A stretch of DNA of 64,000 nt from XN24 sp047921395 (GCA_047921395.1 JBLRWH010000006.1:1-64000); one strand, 5' to 3'; counted from the first letter of the stretch, positions 26,484-35,803 are shown. Translations and numbers: made by a program. Notes: generated by a model from the letters alone, not told the origin.

Positions 26484-27857
26484 ATGCTGCAGCATCTGGA
26501 TCATGGGCAATTGCAGGCGCTGGATGCGGCGCATCACCTGCACCCATTCACCAACAATGCCGAGCTGGCCGGACAGGGCACGCGCATCCTGACCCGCGGG
26601 GAGGGCGTATACGTCTGGGATGACCAGGGCAATCGGCTGCTCGATGCCTTCGCCGGGCTGTGGTGCGTCAGCATCGGCTACGGGCGGCGGGAACTGGCCG
26701 CGGCGGCGGCCCGGCAGATGGAGCAGCTGGCCTACTACAACAGCTTCTTCAAGTGCACCACCGAACCCACGATCCGGCTGGCGGCCCGGCTCGCCGAACT
26801 CGCGCCGGGCGATCTCAACCACGCGTTCTTCGCCAACTCCGGCTCCGAGGCCAACGACACCATCTTGCGCATGGTGCGGCACTTCTGGGCCGTGCAGGGG
26901 CAGAAGGAGAAGAATATCGTCATCGGGCGCCACAATGGCTATCACGGTTCCACCGTGGCTGGCGCGAGCCTGGGCGGGATGAAGTCCATGCACGAGCAGG
27001 GCGGATTGCCAATTCCCGATATCCACCACATCGAGCCGCCGTTCTGGTTCGCCGACGGCGGCGACATGTCGGCGGAAGACTATGGGCTCAAGGCCGCCCG
27101 GCGCCTGGAGGAGAAGATCCTCGAACTCGGCCCCGAGCGGGTCGCGGCCTTCATCGGCGAGCCGATCATGGGTGCCATCGGCGTCTGGATCCCGCCCATG
27201 AGCTATTGGCCGGAGATCGAGCGCATCTGCCGCCGGTATGACGTGCTGCTGATCTCCGACGAGGTGATCTGCGGCTTCGGCCGCACGGGCCAGTGGTTCG
27301 GCTGCGAATATTTCGGCTTCCAGCCGGACATCATGACTATCGCCAAGGGGCTGACTTCCGGCTACATTCCGTTGGGAGGCGTGCTGTTCAACGATCGCGT
27401 GGCCAGCGTGCTCAAGAACAAGGGAGGCGAATTGGCGCATGGCTATACCTACTCTGGCCATCCGGTATGCACCGCCGTGGCGCTCGAGAACCTGCGAATT
27501 CTCGCGGATGAGCAGATCATCGAGCGATGCCGCGAGGACACGGGGCCGTATCTCGAGGCGCGCTGGCGGGCACTGGGCGAGCATCCCCTGGTCGGCGAAG
27601 TCCGCTTCACCGGCATGGTCGGCGCACTTGAACTCGTGCCGGACAAGTCCCGGCGGGAATATTTCCCGGAGCGTGGGAAGGTCGGTACTCTGTGCCGGGA
27701 CATCGCGCTCCGCAACGGACTGATCCTGCGCGCCACCTTCGATGCGATGTTGCTGTCGCCGCCGCTGATCATCAACCACGAGCAGATTGACGAACTGATC
27801 GACAAGACCTTGAGAACGCTGGACGAGACCCATGCCTCGATTTCGGGGACCGGCTAG
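26484..27857 (+). CDS. Putrescine/diamine:pyruvate-type class III aminotransferase
   Basis: A 457-aa PLP-dependent class III (omega) aminotransferase. Motifs: FFANSGSEANDTILRM (phosphate binding), LLISDEVICGFGRTG (cofactor Asp) and IMTIAKGLTSGYIPLGGV with the PLP lysine near residue 288. The N-terminal HPFTNNAELAGQGTRILTRG is typical of the SpuC-like polyamine:pyruvate aminotransferases, which transfer the amino group of putrescine or spermidine to pyruvate, giving alanine. A GGGGAG ribosome-binding site lies upstream. It sits between a PuuA-like ligase and the PotF-type binding protein, so a transaminase route would run beside the Puu route. Exact amine unknown. Confidence 0.9.
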   Translation: MLQHLDHGQLQALDAAHHLHPFTNNAELAGQGTRILTRGEGVYVWDDQGNRLLDAFAGLWCVSIGYGRRELAAAAARQMEQLAYYNSFFKCTTEPTIRLAARLAELAPGDLNHAFFANSGSEANDTILRMVRHFWAVQGQKEKNIVIGRHNGYHGSTVAGASLGGMKSMHEQGGLPIPDIHHIEPPFWFADGGDMSAEDYGLKAARRLEEKILELGPERVAAFIGEPIMGAIGVWIPPMSYWPEIERICRRYDVLLISDEVICGFGRTGQWFGCEYFGFQPDIMTIAKGLTSGYIPLGGVLFNDRVASVLKNKGGELAHGYTYSGHPVCTAVALENLRILADEQIIERCREDTGPYLEARWRALGEHPLVGEVRFTGMVGALELVPDKSRREYFPERGKVGTLCRDIALRNGLILRATFDAMLLSPPLIINHEQIDELIDKTLRTLDETHASISGTG

Positions 27858-27906
27858 CATTTTGCCGAACAAGACTTACGAGCCACTTCGACCATTGGAG
27901 AGCCAA

Positions 27907-29022
27907 ATGAAACTACGTAACCCGCTGGCCCTGTTGACCCTGGGCCTGATGACCGTCTACGGGGCCGCGCCGGCCTTTGCGCAGGATGCCAAGCCGGGCG
28001 GCAACCTGTTCATCTACAACTGGTCGGACTACATCGCCGAGGACACTATCGCCCAGTTCGAGGCCGAGACCGGCATCAAGGTCACGTACGACGTGTTCGA
28101 CAGCAACGAGGTGCTGGAAGCGAAGCTGCTCGCTGGCAGCACGGGCTACGACCTGGTGGTGCCCTCGCTGTCGTTCCTCGGCCGCCAGATCGTCGCAGGC
28201 GCCTTCCAGCCCATCGATCGCTCGAAGCTGTCGAACTACGGCAACCTCGACGCCGAACTGATGGCCCGGATCGCGGACACCGACCCCGGCAACAAGTTCT
28301 CGGTGCCGTATCTGTGGGGGACGACCGGGATCGGCTACAACGTCGGCAAGATCGCGGAGATTTTTGGCGAAGACTTCGAGGTGAATTCCTGGAGCCTCGT
28401 GCTTGATCCCGCGAATGCCAGCAAGCTCGCCGGCTGCGGGTTTTCCATGCTGGATGCGGCCTCGGAAATGATCCCCGTGGCGCTGCACTACATCGGTGAG
28501 GACCCGAACAGCTTCGATCCGGCAGTGATCGCCAAGGCCCAGGACGCGATGCTCGTGGTCCGGCCCCACGTGACGTATTTCCATTCGTCCCAGTACATCA
28601 ACGACCTGGCCAACGGCGACACGTGCGTCGCGGTCGGCTGGTCGGGCGACGTGTTCCAGGCCGCCGACCGCGCCGAAGAAGCGGAGCAGGGCGTGGAAGT
28701 GGACTACGTCATTCCGGATGAAGGCGCCCCGATGTGGTTCGACATGCTCGCCATCCCCGCGGATGCGCGCAACCCGGAGAATGCCCACCTTTTCATCGAT
28801 TTCCTGCTGCGCCCGGAAGTGATGGCTGAAATCACGGATTACGTGGCCTTCGCGAATGCCGTGCCCGCGTCGCTCGAGATTATGGACGAAGAAGTACGGG
28901 ACAATCCCGCAATCTATCCGCCGGAAGAGGTCATGGAAAAGCTCTACACCCTGAAGGTCCTCCCGCGGGAAGTGGACCGCGTCTACACGCGCCTCTGGAC
29001 CACGGTCCGGACCGGCCGCTGA
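27907..29022 (+). CDS. potF: Periplasmic polyamine-binding protein (PotF-like)
   Basis: A 371-aa solute-binding protein of the PotD/PotF family for putrescine or spermidine. A Sec signal peptide covers about residues 1-25 (LALLTLGLMTVYGAAPAFAQ). The mature start GGNLFIYNWSDYIAEDTIAQ and the motif VPSLSFLGRQI are family-typical; aromatic and acidic residues such as NWSDYI, WGTTGIGYN and VGWSGDVFQA lie where polyamine ligands sit in PotF. The start ATG 27907 follows GGAG; a longer in-frame start lies inside the aminotransferase gene. It heads potFGHI. Putrescine versus spermidine preference is not decidable here. Confidence 0.93.
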   Translation: MKLRNPLALLTLGLMTVYGAAPAFAQDAKPGGNLFIYNWSDYIAEDTIAQFEAETGIKVTYDVFDSNEVLEAKLLAGSTGYDLVVPSLSFLGRQIVAGAFQPIDRSKLSNYGNLDAELMARIADTDPGNKFSVPYLWGTTGIGYNVGKIAEIFGEDFEVNSWSLVLDPANASKLAGCGFSMLDAASEMIPVALHYIGEDPNSFDPAVIAKAQDAMLVVRPHVTYFHSSQYINDLANGDTCVAVGWSGDVFQAADRAEEAEQGVEVDYVIPDEGAPMWFDMLAIPADARNPENAHLFIDFLLRPEVMAEITDYVAFANAVPASLEIMDEEVRDNPAIYPPEEVMEKLYTLKVLPREVDRVYTRLWTTVRTGR

Positions 29023-29090
29023 ACCGGGCGACGGGCGGACGGAGCCGAGTTGGCACTTCCAAGCGTCGTCCCCGCGCAGGGGCATAAGGC

Positions 29091-30251
29091 ATGAGCGCGC
29101 AGGCCAAACCCGCAGCGGGCGGGCGGGCCTCGGTGTCTCCTGCACGATCCGACGCCCTCGGCCGACAGGAATACCTGAAGATCGAGGGCGTCTCCAAGGA
29201 CTTCGACGGCTTCGTTGCCGTCGATCGTGTCAACCTCCTGGTCCGGCAGCGCGAAATCTTCGCGCTGCTGGGCGCCTCCGGCAGCGGGAAGTCGACCCTC
29301 CTGAGGCTGCTGGCCGGCTTCGAGGCGCCTTCGGCGGGGCGCATCGAGCTCGACGGCGAGGATCTCGGGGGGCTGGCGCCATACAAGCGACCCGTCAACA
29401 TGATGTTCCAGTCCTACGCGCTCTTCCCGCACATGACGGTGGCCGATAACGTTGCCTTCGGCCTGAAACAGGATCGGCTGCCGCGCGCCCAGGTCAAGCG
29501 GCGGGTCGAGGAGATGCTGGCGCTGGTGCACATGGAATCAATGGCGCGCCGCAAGCCGCACCAGCTGTCAGGAGGACAGCAGCAGCGCGTGGCACTCGCG
29601 CGCTCGCTGGCCAAGAGTCCCAAGCTGCTGCTGCTCGACGAGCCCATGGGTGCGCTCGACAAGAAATTGCGCTCCGAAATGCAGCTTGAAGTGGTCGGGA
29701 TCATCGAGCGCCTCGGCGTCACCTGCGTCATGGTCACGCACGACCAGGAAGAGGCCATGACCATGGCCCACCGGATCGCCATCATGGAGGGCGGCCGGAT
29801 CGTGCAGGTCGGCACGCCGGACGAAATCTATGAGCAGCCCGCCAGCCGTTTCGCCGCCGCGTTTGTCGGCTCGGTCAACCTGATCGAAGGCCAGATCGAC
29901 GAGGACGAGGCGGACCACGTGACGATCAAGGCCAGCGGGTTGTCGCAGCCCATCTGGGTCGGGCACGGCCACACCGGCTACGAGGGCATGGAGGTGGTGT
30001 TCGCCCTGCGCCCGGAAAAACTCGTGGTGAGCAAGGCGCGCCCTGCACAGGAACACAACTGCTTCGAGGGCAAGATAGAGGACATTGCCTACCTGGGCAG
30101 TCACTCGGTGCTGCACATCCGCCTCGAGGGCGGACTCAAGGTGCTGGCCCACGTGGCCAATTCGCGGCGCTGGGCCTCGGAGGACTTCACCTGGGACGAG
30201 CAGGTGTGGGTGGGCTGGGATGATCTCGCCGGCGTGGTACTGACCGCGTGA
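29091..30251 (+). CDS. potG: Polyamine ABC transporter ATP-binding protein
   Basis: A 386-aa ABC ATPase. Walker A GASGSGKST is near residue 65, the Q-loop is in MMFQSYALFPHMT, the ABC signature is LSGGQQQRVALARSLA, Walker B is LLLLDEPMGALD and the switch His is in VMVTHDQEEAM. A C-terminal TOBE-type regulatory domain (residues ~290-386) completes a PotA/PotG-type protein. It energises uptake at the inner membrane with PotF, PotH and PotI. An AGGGG site lies upstream, and its stop overlaps the GTG of potH by 4 bp. Confidence 0.94.
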   Translation: MSAQAKPAAGGRASVSPARSDALGRQEYLKIEGVSKDFDGFVAVDRVNLLVRQREIFALLGASGSGKSTLLRLLAGFEAPSAGRIELDGEDLGGLAPYKRPVNMMFQSYALFPHMTVADNVAFGLKQDRLPRAQVKRRVEEMLALVHMESMARRKPHQLSGGQQQRVALARSLAKSPKLLLLDEPMGALDKKLRSEMQLEVVGIIERLGVTCVMVTHDQEEAMTMAHRIAIMEGGRIVQVGTPDEIYEQPASRFAAAFVGSVNLIEGQIDEDEADHVTIKASGLSQPIWVGHGHTGYEGMEVVFALRPEKLVVSKARPAQEHNCFEGKIEDIAYLGSHSVLHIRLEGGLKVLAHVANSRRWASEDFTWDEQVWVGWDDLAGVVLTA

Positions 30252-31156
30252 AGATGCGCCTCAGGGGGCCGTTCCCGGGGGCGCGCTGGCTGGTCATCGC
30301 GGTGCCCTTTCTGTGGATGCTGCTGTTCTTTGCTGTCCCGTTCGCCATCGTGCTGAAGATCTCGTTCGCCGAGGGACTCATCGCGATGCCGCCCTACAGC
30401 GACCTGCTGACGCGCACCGACACGGGCGTCATCATCCGGCTGAATTTCGACAATTACCTCTACATGGTCCGCGACAGCCTCTATGTCTCGGCCTATCTCG
30501 GCTCGCTCAAGATTGCCCTGATCTCGACCTTCCTGTGCCTGCTGGTCGGGTACCCGATGGCCTACGCCATTTCGCGGCTCGATCCGGCTGCGCGCAACAT
30601 CGCGCTGCTGCTGGTGATCCTGCCGTCCTGGACCTCGTTCCTGATCCGGGTGTACGCCTGGATCGGGATCCTCAAGAACAACGGCCTGATCAACAACTTC
30701 CTGATGTGGATCGGCGCGGTCACCGAGCCCCTCCAGATCCTGCATACGCCGCTCGCCGTATACGTCGGCGTGGTCTACACCTACCTGCCGTTCATGATCC
30801 TGCCGCTGTACGCGAACCTTGTCCGGCTCGACCCTCGCCTGGAGGAGGCGGCGTACGACCTCGGCGCCAGGCCGTGGCGGGTATTCCTCAGCCTGACCTT
30901 GCCGATGACCCTGGCAGGGATCATTGCCGGCTCCATGCTCGTCATGATCCCGGTGGTCGGCGAGTTCGTGATTCCCGAGCTGCTGGGCGGCCCGGACACC
31001 CTGATGATCGGCAAGGTCCTCTGGGAGGAGTTCTTCAACAACAGGGACTGGCCGGTGGCTTCCGCGGTGGCGATCATCATGCTGCTGCTGCTCGTCGTCC
31101 CGATCATGATCTTCCACCATTACCAGTCCCGGGACATGGAGAAACGGCTGGCATGA
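30248..31156 (+). CDS. potH: Polyamine ABC transporter permease
   Basis: A 302-aa inner-membrane permease with about six hydrophobic segments (first: WLVIAVPFLWMLLFFAVPFA). The EAA loop that contacts the ATPase is visible as LEEAAYDLGARPWRVFLSLT. It forms the translocation pore with PotI. It starts with GTG inside the potG stop codon region (an ATG two codons later is the alternative) and its stop overlaps potI by 4 bp, so the transporter genes are translationally coupled. Confidence 0.93.
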   Translation: MKMRLRGPFPGARWLVIAVPFLWMLLFFAVPFAIVLKISFAEGLIAMPPYSDLLTRTDTGVIIRLNFDNYLYMVRDSLYVSAYLGSLKIALISTFLCLLVGYPMAYAISRLDPAARNIALLLVILPSWTSFLIRVYAWIGILKNNGLINNFLMWIGAVTEPLQILHTPLAVYVGVVYTYLPFMILPLYANLVRLDPRLEEAAYDLGARPWRVFLSLTLPMTLAGIIAGSMLVMIPVVGEFVIPELLGGPDTLMIGKVLWEEFFNNRDWPVASAVAIIMLLLLVVPIMIFHHYQSRDMEKRLA

Positions 31157-31998
31157 ACGGCCCCGGGCGCAATTCTAAATTCACCCTCGCGCTGCTCTGG
31201 CTCGGCTTCGTGTTCCTGTACGCGCCCATCCTCAGCCTGATCGTGTACTCGTTCAACGAGTCCCGGCTGGTGACCGTCTGGGCCGGGTTCTCGTTCAAGT
31301 GGTACGGCGAACTGTTTGGCGACCGCCAGCTCATGGATGCCGCCTGGGTCAGCATCCGCGTGGCGTTCTACACCGCCTGGGCGGCGGTCGGTATCGGGAC
31401 CATGGCTGCGATGATCCTCGTCAGGTTCAGGCGCTTCCCCGGCAAGACGCTGTTCGGCGGATTGATCACAGCGCCGCTGGTCATGCCGGAGGTCATTACC
31501 GGACTTTCGCTGCTGCTGCTGTTCGTGTTCATCGGCGAACTGATCGGCACGCCCATCATGCGCGGCATGGGTACGATCTGGATTGCGCATACAACCTTTG
31601 CCACCGCCTTCGTCACCGTGGTGGTGGCCTCGCGGCTGACCGAAATGGATCGCTCACTGGACGAGGCCGCGATGGATCTCGGCGCCAACCGCCTCAAAGT
31701 ATTTTTTGTCATCACCTTACCACTTATCATTCCGGCCCTGGTGGCTGGCTGGCTGCTGGCGTTTACGCTTTCCCTGGACGACCTGGTGATTGCCAGTTTC
31801 GTCTCCGGGCCGGCTTCGACGACGCTGCCGATGAAAGTATTCTCCTCGGTCCGCATGGGCGTGAGCCCGAAGATCAATGCGCTCGCGACTTTGTGGATTC
31901 TGGCCGTCTCGCTGGCGGCGGTCACCGCCTGGTGGATGATGGCGCGCAACGAGCGGAAGCGGCTCGAGGAGAGCCAGGGAACCGACGAGACCAGCTGA
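31153..31998 (+). CDS. potI: Polyamine ABC transporter permease
   Basis: A 281-aa inner-membrane permease with about six membrane segments, beginning with LALLWLGFVFLYAPILSLIV. The EAA loop reads LDEAAMDLGANRLKVFFVIT, and the SLDDLVIASFVSGPASTTLP block is characteristic of PotC/PotI proteins. The start is the ATG overlapping the potH stop (ATGA); the frame is open further upstream but only as a shadow of potH. A porin gene follows 53 bp downstream on the same strand. Confidence 0.94.
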   Translation: MNGPGRNSKFTLALLWLGFVFLYAPILSLIVYSFNESRLVTVWAGFSFKWYGELFGDRQLMDAAWVSIRVAFYTAWAAVGIGTMAAMILVRFRRFPGKTLFGGLITAPLVMPEVITGLSLLLLFVFIGELIGTPIMRGMGTIWIAHTTFATAFVTVVVASRLTEMDRSLDEAAMDLGANRLKVFFVITLPLIIPALVAGWLLAFTLSLDDLVIASFVSGPASTTLPMKVFSSVRMGVSPKINALATLWILAVSLAAVTAWWMMARNERKRLEESQGTDETS

Positions 31999-32051
31999 CC
32001 AATTGATTTTTTTCGACCAGGGCCCATGTGCCCATCACTACGAGGAACCTG

Positions 32052-32813
32052 ATGATGATGAATGAAGACACGCCCATCCGGAGCACAGTGGCATTGCTCC
32101 CCTCGGCACTGGTGACCGGCATCCTGGCCGGACTCCTGGTCGCGCCCGCGCATGCCGACGAGGAGGAGGGCTGGTGGTACGGTGGCAGCCTGGCCGCGAC
32201 CAGCGATTACATCTTCCGCGGCGTCTCGCAGACGGACGAGAGTCCCGCGATCCAGGGCAGCCTGGATTTCGGCCATTCGAATGGCTTCTATGCCGGCGTC
32301 TGGGCATCGAACGTCGACTTCGACGATCCGGACGGTATCGACATCGAGGTCGACATCTACGCCGGCTGGGTGTTCGCGTTCGAGAACGACACCGAACTCG
32401 ACCTGCAGTGGGTCCGCTACCTTTACCCGGGCGCCAACGAAGGTTTCGGGATCAACTACAACGAGTTCATCGCAGCCTATAGTTTCCTCGACAACTACAC
32501 CGCGACCGTAGCCTGGACGGACGATCTCTCCAGATCCGACGAGAGCGCGTTCTATTACAACCTCGGGGCCGAGTACGAACTGGGCGTAGCCGAGCTGAAC
32601 CTGGTGCTCGGCGCGGGATATAACGATGTCTCGAATGCAGCCGGCAGCGATTTCTGGGACTTCCAGGTCGGCGTCAACCGCGACTTCGGCATGATCAATG
32701 CGGACCTGTCGTATTTCGACACCTCGGGATTCGACGCGGACGTGCAGGACTTCTTCGGGCCCAAGAGCTGGGCCGACGCACGCATCGTCCTGACGTTCAG
32801 CATGGAGTTCTGA
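32052..32813 (+). CDS. TorF family putative outer-membrane porin
   Basis: A 253-aa protein with a hydrophobic signal (LVTGILAGLLVAPAHA), then an acidic aromatic-rich beta-barrel sequence (GWWYGGSLAATSDYIFRGVS, SNGFYAGVWASNVDF) ending in phenylalanine (ILTFSMEF), as expected for an outer-membrane barrel. It matches the TorF / TIGR02001 family of small putative porins. ATG 32052 has GAGG 7-8 nt upstream; an in-frame ATG at 32028 gives a longer, less likely start. It is the last gene before a terminator in the puuD-potFGHI direction, so it may be the outer-membrane route for polyamines. That substrate link is inference. Confidence 0.87.
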   Translation: MMMNEDTPIRSTVALLPSALVTGILAGLLVAPAHADEEEGWWYGGSLAATSDYIFRGVSQTDESPAIQGSLDFGHSNGFYAGVWASNVDFDDPDGIDIEVDIYAGWVFAFENDTELDLQWVRYLYPGANEGFGINYNEFIAAYSFLDNYTATVAWTDDLSRSDESAFYYNLGAEYELGVAELNLVLGAGYNDVSNAAGSDFWDFQVGVNRDFGMINADLSYFDTSGFDADVQDFFGPKSWADARIVLTFSMEF

Positions 32814-32850
32814 GCCCGGATCCCTTCCCGGAGCTCAAGCCAAAAACCAG

Positions 32851-32883
32851 GCGGGGCCGGATTTCCGGCCCCGCTTTGTTTCA
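32851..32883 (+). terminator. Rho-independent terminator after the porin gene
   Basis: GCGGGGCCGG (32851-32860), loop ATTT and CCGGCCCCGC (32865-32874) form a perfect 10-bp stem, followed by the T-rich TTTGTTT. It lies 37 bp after the porin stop and closes the plus-strand polyamine operon. Confidence 0.9.
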
Positions 32884-32912
32884 TTCATCGCCCGTTACTC
32901 GGGAGAATAGGC

Positions 32913-33121
32913 TCGCGCGGAGGCGCAGAGAGGCAGAGACGCGGAGATAATAAAAATGGTTGTTCGCAGCCTGGCGTGAAGGATGTGGAGTGGTGGGTGA
33001 GCCACACGCCATGACAGCGACGGACGGGGCCTGTGAACCCCCGGCGCCCAGCGAAAAACCTGCCTCGCAGTCCTGCCTGTCTATCCTCTCCGTACCTCTG
33101 CCTCTCTGCGCCTCCGCGCGA
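32913..33121. repeat. 209-bp element with 35-bp terminal inverted repeats
   Basis: The left arm (32913-32947) and the right arm (33087-33121) are inverted copies: the outer 26 bp (starting TCGCGCGGAGGCGCAGAGAG) are identical and 32 of 35 bp match overall. Between them lies a second, smaller inverted repeat (TGGCGTG 32972-32978 and CACGCCA 33005-33011). No transposase or convincing ORF is inside and I see no clear target-site duplication. The arm motif resembles GC-rich dispersed repeats I recall from many environmental genomes. It fills the space between the porin terminator and the convergent mmsA stop. Confidence 0.75.
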
Positions 33122-33137
33122 AAATCTTTGGCTGACG

Positions 33138-34673
33138 CTACTTCATGGTCGGCATGATGAACTCGGCCTCGCCCTGGGCGGACAGGGGCCAGCGGGCCGT
33201 GACCGTCTTCAGCCTCGTATAGAAGCGCACCCCGTCCGGTCCGTGCATATGCAGCGGGCCGAATAGCGAGCGCTTCCAGCCGCCGAAGCTGTGGAACGCC
33301 ATGGGCACCGGGATGGGCACGTTGATGCCCACCATCCCGGCCTCGACCCGGTGGGTGAACGACCGCGCGGCCGCCCCGGAGCGCGTGAAGATCGCGGTGC
33401 CGTTGCCGAACTCGTGGCCGTTGACCAGCGCCAGTGCGGCCTCGAGATCGGCCACCCTGACCACGCACAGCACCGGCCCGAAGATTTCCTCTCGGTAGAT
33501 CCTCATGTCGGGCCGCACCTGGTCGAACAGGCAGCCGCCGAGAAAGAATCCCTGCTCATGGCCGGGGAGCGTGAAATCGCGCCCGTCCACCACGAGCCGC
33601 GCGCCTTCGGCGACCCCCAGGTCGACGTAGCTGCGAACCTTGTCCCGGTGCTGGCCGGTGACCAGCGGGCCCATGTCGGGGTCGCCCTGGCATCCGGGCC
33701 CGATCCGCAGGTCACGAACCCGCGGCGCGAGATTGGCCACCAGGGCGTCAGCGGTCGCATCACCGACGCAGACCGCCACCGAAATGGCCATGCAACGTTC
33801 GCCGGCCGAGCCGTAGCCGGCCCCGAGCAAGGCGCTCGCTGCCTGCTCCAGGTCGGCATCGGGCAGGATCACCATGTGGTTCTTGGCGCCGCCCAGTGCC
33901 TGGACGCGTTTGCCCCGCGCAGAACCGCGCGCGTAGATGTATTCGGCGATCGGCGTGGAGCCGACGAAACTCAGGGCCTGGACGCGGTCGTCGTCGATCA
34001 GCGCGTCTACGGCGTCCTTGTCGCCGTGGATGACGTTGAAAACTCCGTCCGGCAGCCCGGCCTCCTTGAGCAGCCGGGCCAGGATCATCGCGGGGCCCGG
34101 ATCGCGCTCGGAAGGCTTGAGGATGAAGCTGTTGCCGCAAGCCAGTGCGACCGGAAACATCCACATCGGCACCATGGCGGGGAAATTGAACGGCGTGATG
34201 CCGGCGACGACACCCAGCGGAGCGAACTCGCTCCACGAATCGACGCCGCTGCCCACGTTCATGGAATGCTCGCCCTTGAGCATCTGGGGAATACCGCAGG
34301 CGAATTCAACGACCTCGATGCCCCGGGTCAGCTCGCCCCGCGCATCGGCCAGGACCTTGCCATGCTCGGCAGTGATCGCCGCAACGATCTCGTCCGCATG
34401 TGCTTCCAGCAGGGCCTTGAAGCGGAACATGACGCGGGCCCGGCCGAGGGGGGTGGTCGCCGCCCAGCCTGGAAAGGCAGCGTGGGCGGCAGCGACCCCC
34501 TGGGTGACGTCATTCCGACTGGCGAACACCACGCGGCAGGCGACCTCGCCGGTGGCGGGATCGAATACCTCGCCCGTCCTGGCGGACTCGCCAGCCCAGC
34601 ATGCGCCGCCCACCCAGTGCGTTACCAGGGGAACGCCTCCGACCGGCCGGCTTGCTTCATTCGCGTGGCTCAT
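33138..34673 (-). CDS. mmsA: CoA-acylating methylmalonate/malonate-semialdehyde dehydrogenase
   Basis: A 511-aa aldehyde dehydrogenase that converts malonate or methylmalonate semialdehyde, CoA and NAD+ to acetyl- or propionyl-CoA, CO2 and NADH. Hallmarks of this subgroup: catalytic Cys in GSAGERCMAISVAV and Asn in place of the usual general-base Glu in QALGGAKNHMVILPDAD; also ITPFNFPAMVPMWMFPVALA. ATG 34673 has GGAGGGG upstream and follows the alanine dehydrogenase by 14 bp. In the same operon as a beta-alanine-type aminotransferase it fits the BauC/MmsA role of turning malonate semialdehyde into acetyl-CoA; valine degradation is the alternative use. Confidence 0.93.
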   Translation of the reverse strand: MSHANEASRPVGGVPLVTHWVGGACWAGESARTGEVFDPATGEVACRVVFASRNDVTQGVAAAHAAFPGWAATTPLGRARVMFRFKALLEAHADEIVAAITAEHGKVLADARGELTRGIEVVEFACGIPQMLKGEHSMNVGSGVDSWSEFAPLGVVAGITPFNFPAMVPMWMFPVALACGNSFILKPSERDPGPAMILARLLKEAGLPDGVFNVIHGDKDAVDALIDDDRVQALSFVGSTPIAEYIYARGSARGKRVQALGGAKNHMVILPDADLEQAASALLGAGYGSAGERCMAISVAVCVGDATADALVANLAPRVRDLRIGPGCQGDPDMGPLVTGQHRDKVRSYVDLGVAEGARLVVDGRDFTLPGHEQGFFLGGCLFDQVRPDMRIYREEIFGPVLCVVRVADLEAALALVNGHEFGNGTAIFTRSGAAARSFTHRVEAGMVGINVPIPVPMAFHSFGGWKRSLFGPLHMHGPDGVRFYTRLKTVTARWPLSAQGEAEFIMPTMK

Positions 34674-34687
34674 GATCCCCTCCGGAC

Positions 34688-35803
34688 TCAACCCAGCGCC
34701 TCGAGCGCCGGGGTGTAGGCATAGCCGAGATCATGGGCGACCGCCTCGAAGGTGATCTTGCCTTCGTGCACGTTCAGGCCGTTGCGGAGATGCTCGTCGT
34801 CCAGCATGGCCTGCCGGGCCCCCTTGTTCGCCAACTGGACCGCGTAGGCCAGAGTCGCGTTGGTGAGCGCGAAGGTGGACGTGCGGGCGACCGCGCCGGG
34901 CATGTTGGCGACGCAATAGTGGATGATGCCGTCCACCTCGTAGGTGGGATCCTGGTGGGTGGTGGCCTTGCTGGTCTCGAAACAGCCGCCCTGGTCGATC
35001 GCAACATCGACCAGCACCGAGCCGGGCCGCATCAGCCCCAGCTGGTCGCGGCAGATGAGCTTGGGGGCCGCCGCGCCCGGAATCAGCACGGCCCCGATCA
35101 CGAGGTCCGCGAGGCGCAGGTGGGTCTCGATGGATTCCTCGGTCGAGTAGAGCGTGTTGAGCCGCTCGCCGTAAAGGTCGTCGATGTATTTCAGGCGGGG
35201 CAGGGACCGGTCGAACAGGGTGACATTCGCGCCCATGCCCATGGCGATGCGGGCGGCATTCAGCCCGACCACGCCGGCGCCGATGACCATGACATTGGCG
35301 GCGGGCACGCCGGGAACACCGCCCAGCAACACGCCGGAGCCGCCCTGGGCCCGTTCCAGCGCATGCGCCCCCGCCTGGATCGACATGCGCCCGGCGACTT
35401 CGCTCATGGGGGCCAGCAGGGGCAGGCCACCGCTGCGGTCGGTCACGGTCTCGTAGGCGATCGCGGTGCAGCCGGATTCCAGCAGCAGCCGGGTCTGGTC
35501 CGGATCCGGCGCCAGGTGCAGATAGGTGTAGAGCACCTGGCCGCGCCTGAGCATGCGGCACTCGTTCGGTTGCGGTTCCTTGACCTTGATGACCATCTCG
35601 GCGCGCGCGAAGATTTCCTCGGGCGTGTCGACGATCTCCGCCCCGACCTTCTCGTAGGCCGCGTCGGTGAGACCGATTGCCTTGCCGCCATCGCGCTGAA
35701 CCAGCACGTGGTGACCGTTGCCGATCAGTTCGCGGGCGCCTCCCGGCGTCAGGCCGATGCGGTATTCGTGATTCTTGATCTCTTTGGGTACGCCGATAAG
35801 CAT
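34688..35803 (-). CDS. ald: Alanine dehydrogenase
   Basis: A 371-aa enzyme, full length for Ald, catalysing L-alanine + NAD+ to pyruvate + NH4+. It begins MLIGVPKEIKNHEYRIGLTP; the substrate residues are in RIGLTP and VIKVKEPQ, LYTYLHLAPD carries the catalytic His, and the NAD fold is NVMVIGAGVVGLNAARIAMG. The DVAIDQGGCFETSKATTHQDP block is highly family-specific. It lies between the beta-alanine aminotransferase and mmsA genes (37 and 14 bp gaps). There it can oxidise the alanine that the aminotransferases make, returning pyruvate as amino acceptor. Confidence 0.97.
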   Translation of the reverse strand: MLIGVPKEIKNHEYRIGLTPGGARELIGNGHHVLVQRDGGKAIGLTDAAYEKVGAEIVDTPEEIFARAEMVIKVKEPQPNECRMLRRGQVLYTYLHLAPDPDQTRLLLESGCTAIAYETVTDRSGGLPLLAPMSEVAGRMSIQAGAHALERAQGGSGVLLGGVPGVPAANVMVIGAGVVGLNAARIAMGMGANVTLFDRSLPRLKYIDDLYGERLNTLYSTEESIETHLRLADLVIGAVLIPGAAAPKLICRDQLGLMRPGSVLVDVAIDQGGCFETSKATTHQDPTYEVDGIIHYCVANMPGAVARTSTFALTNATLAYAVQLANKGARQAMLDDEHLRNGLNVHEGKITFEAVAHDLGYAYTPALEALG

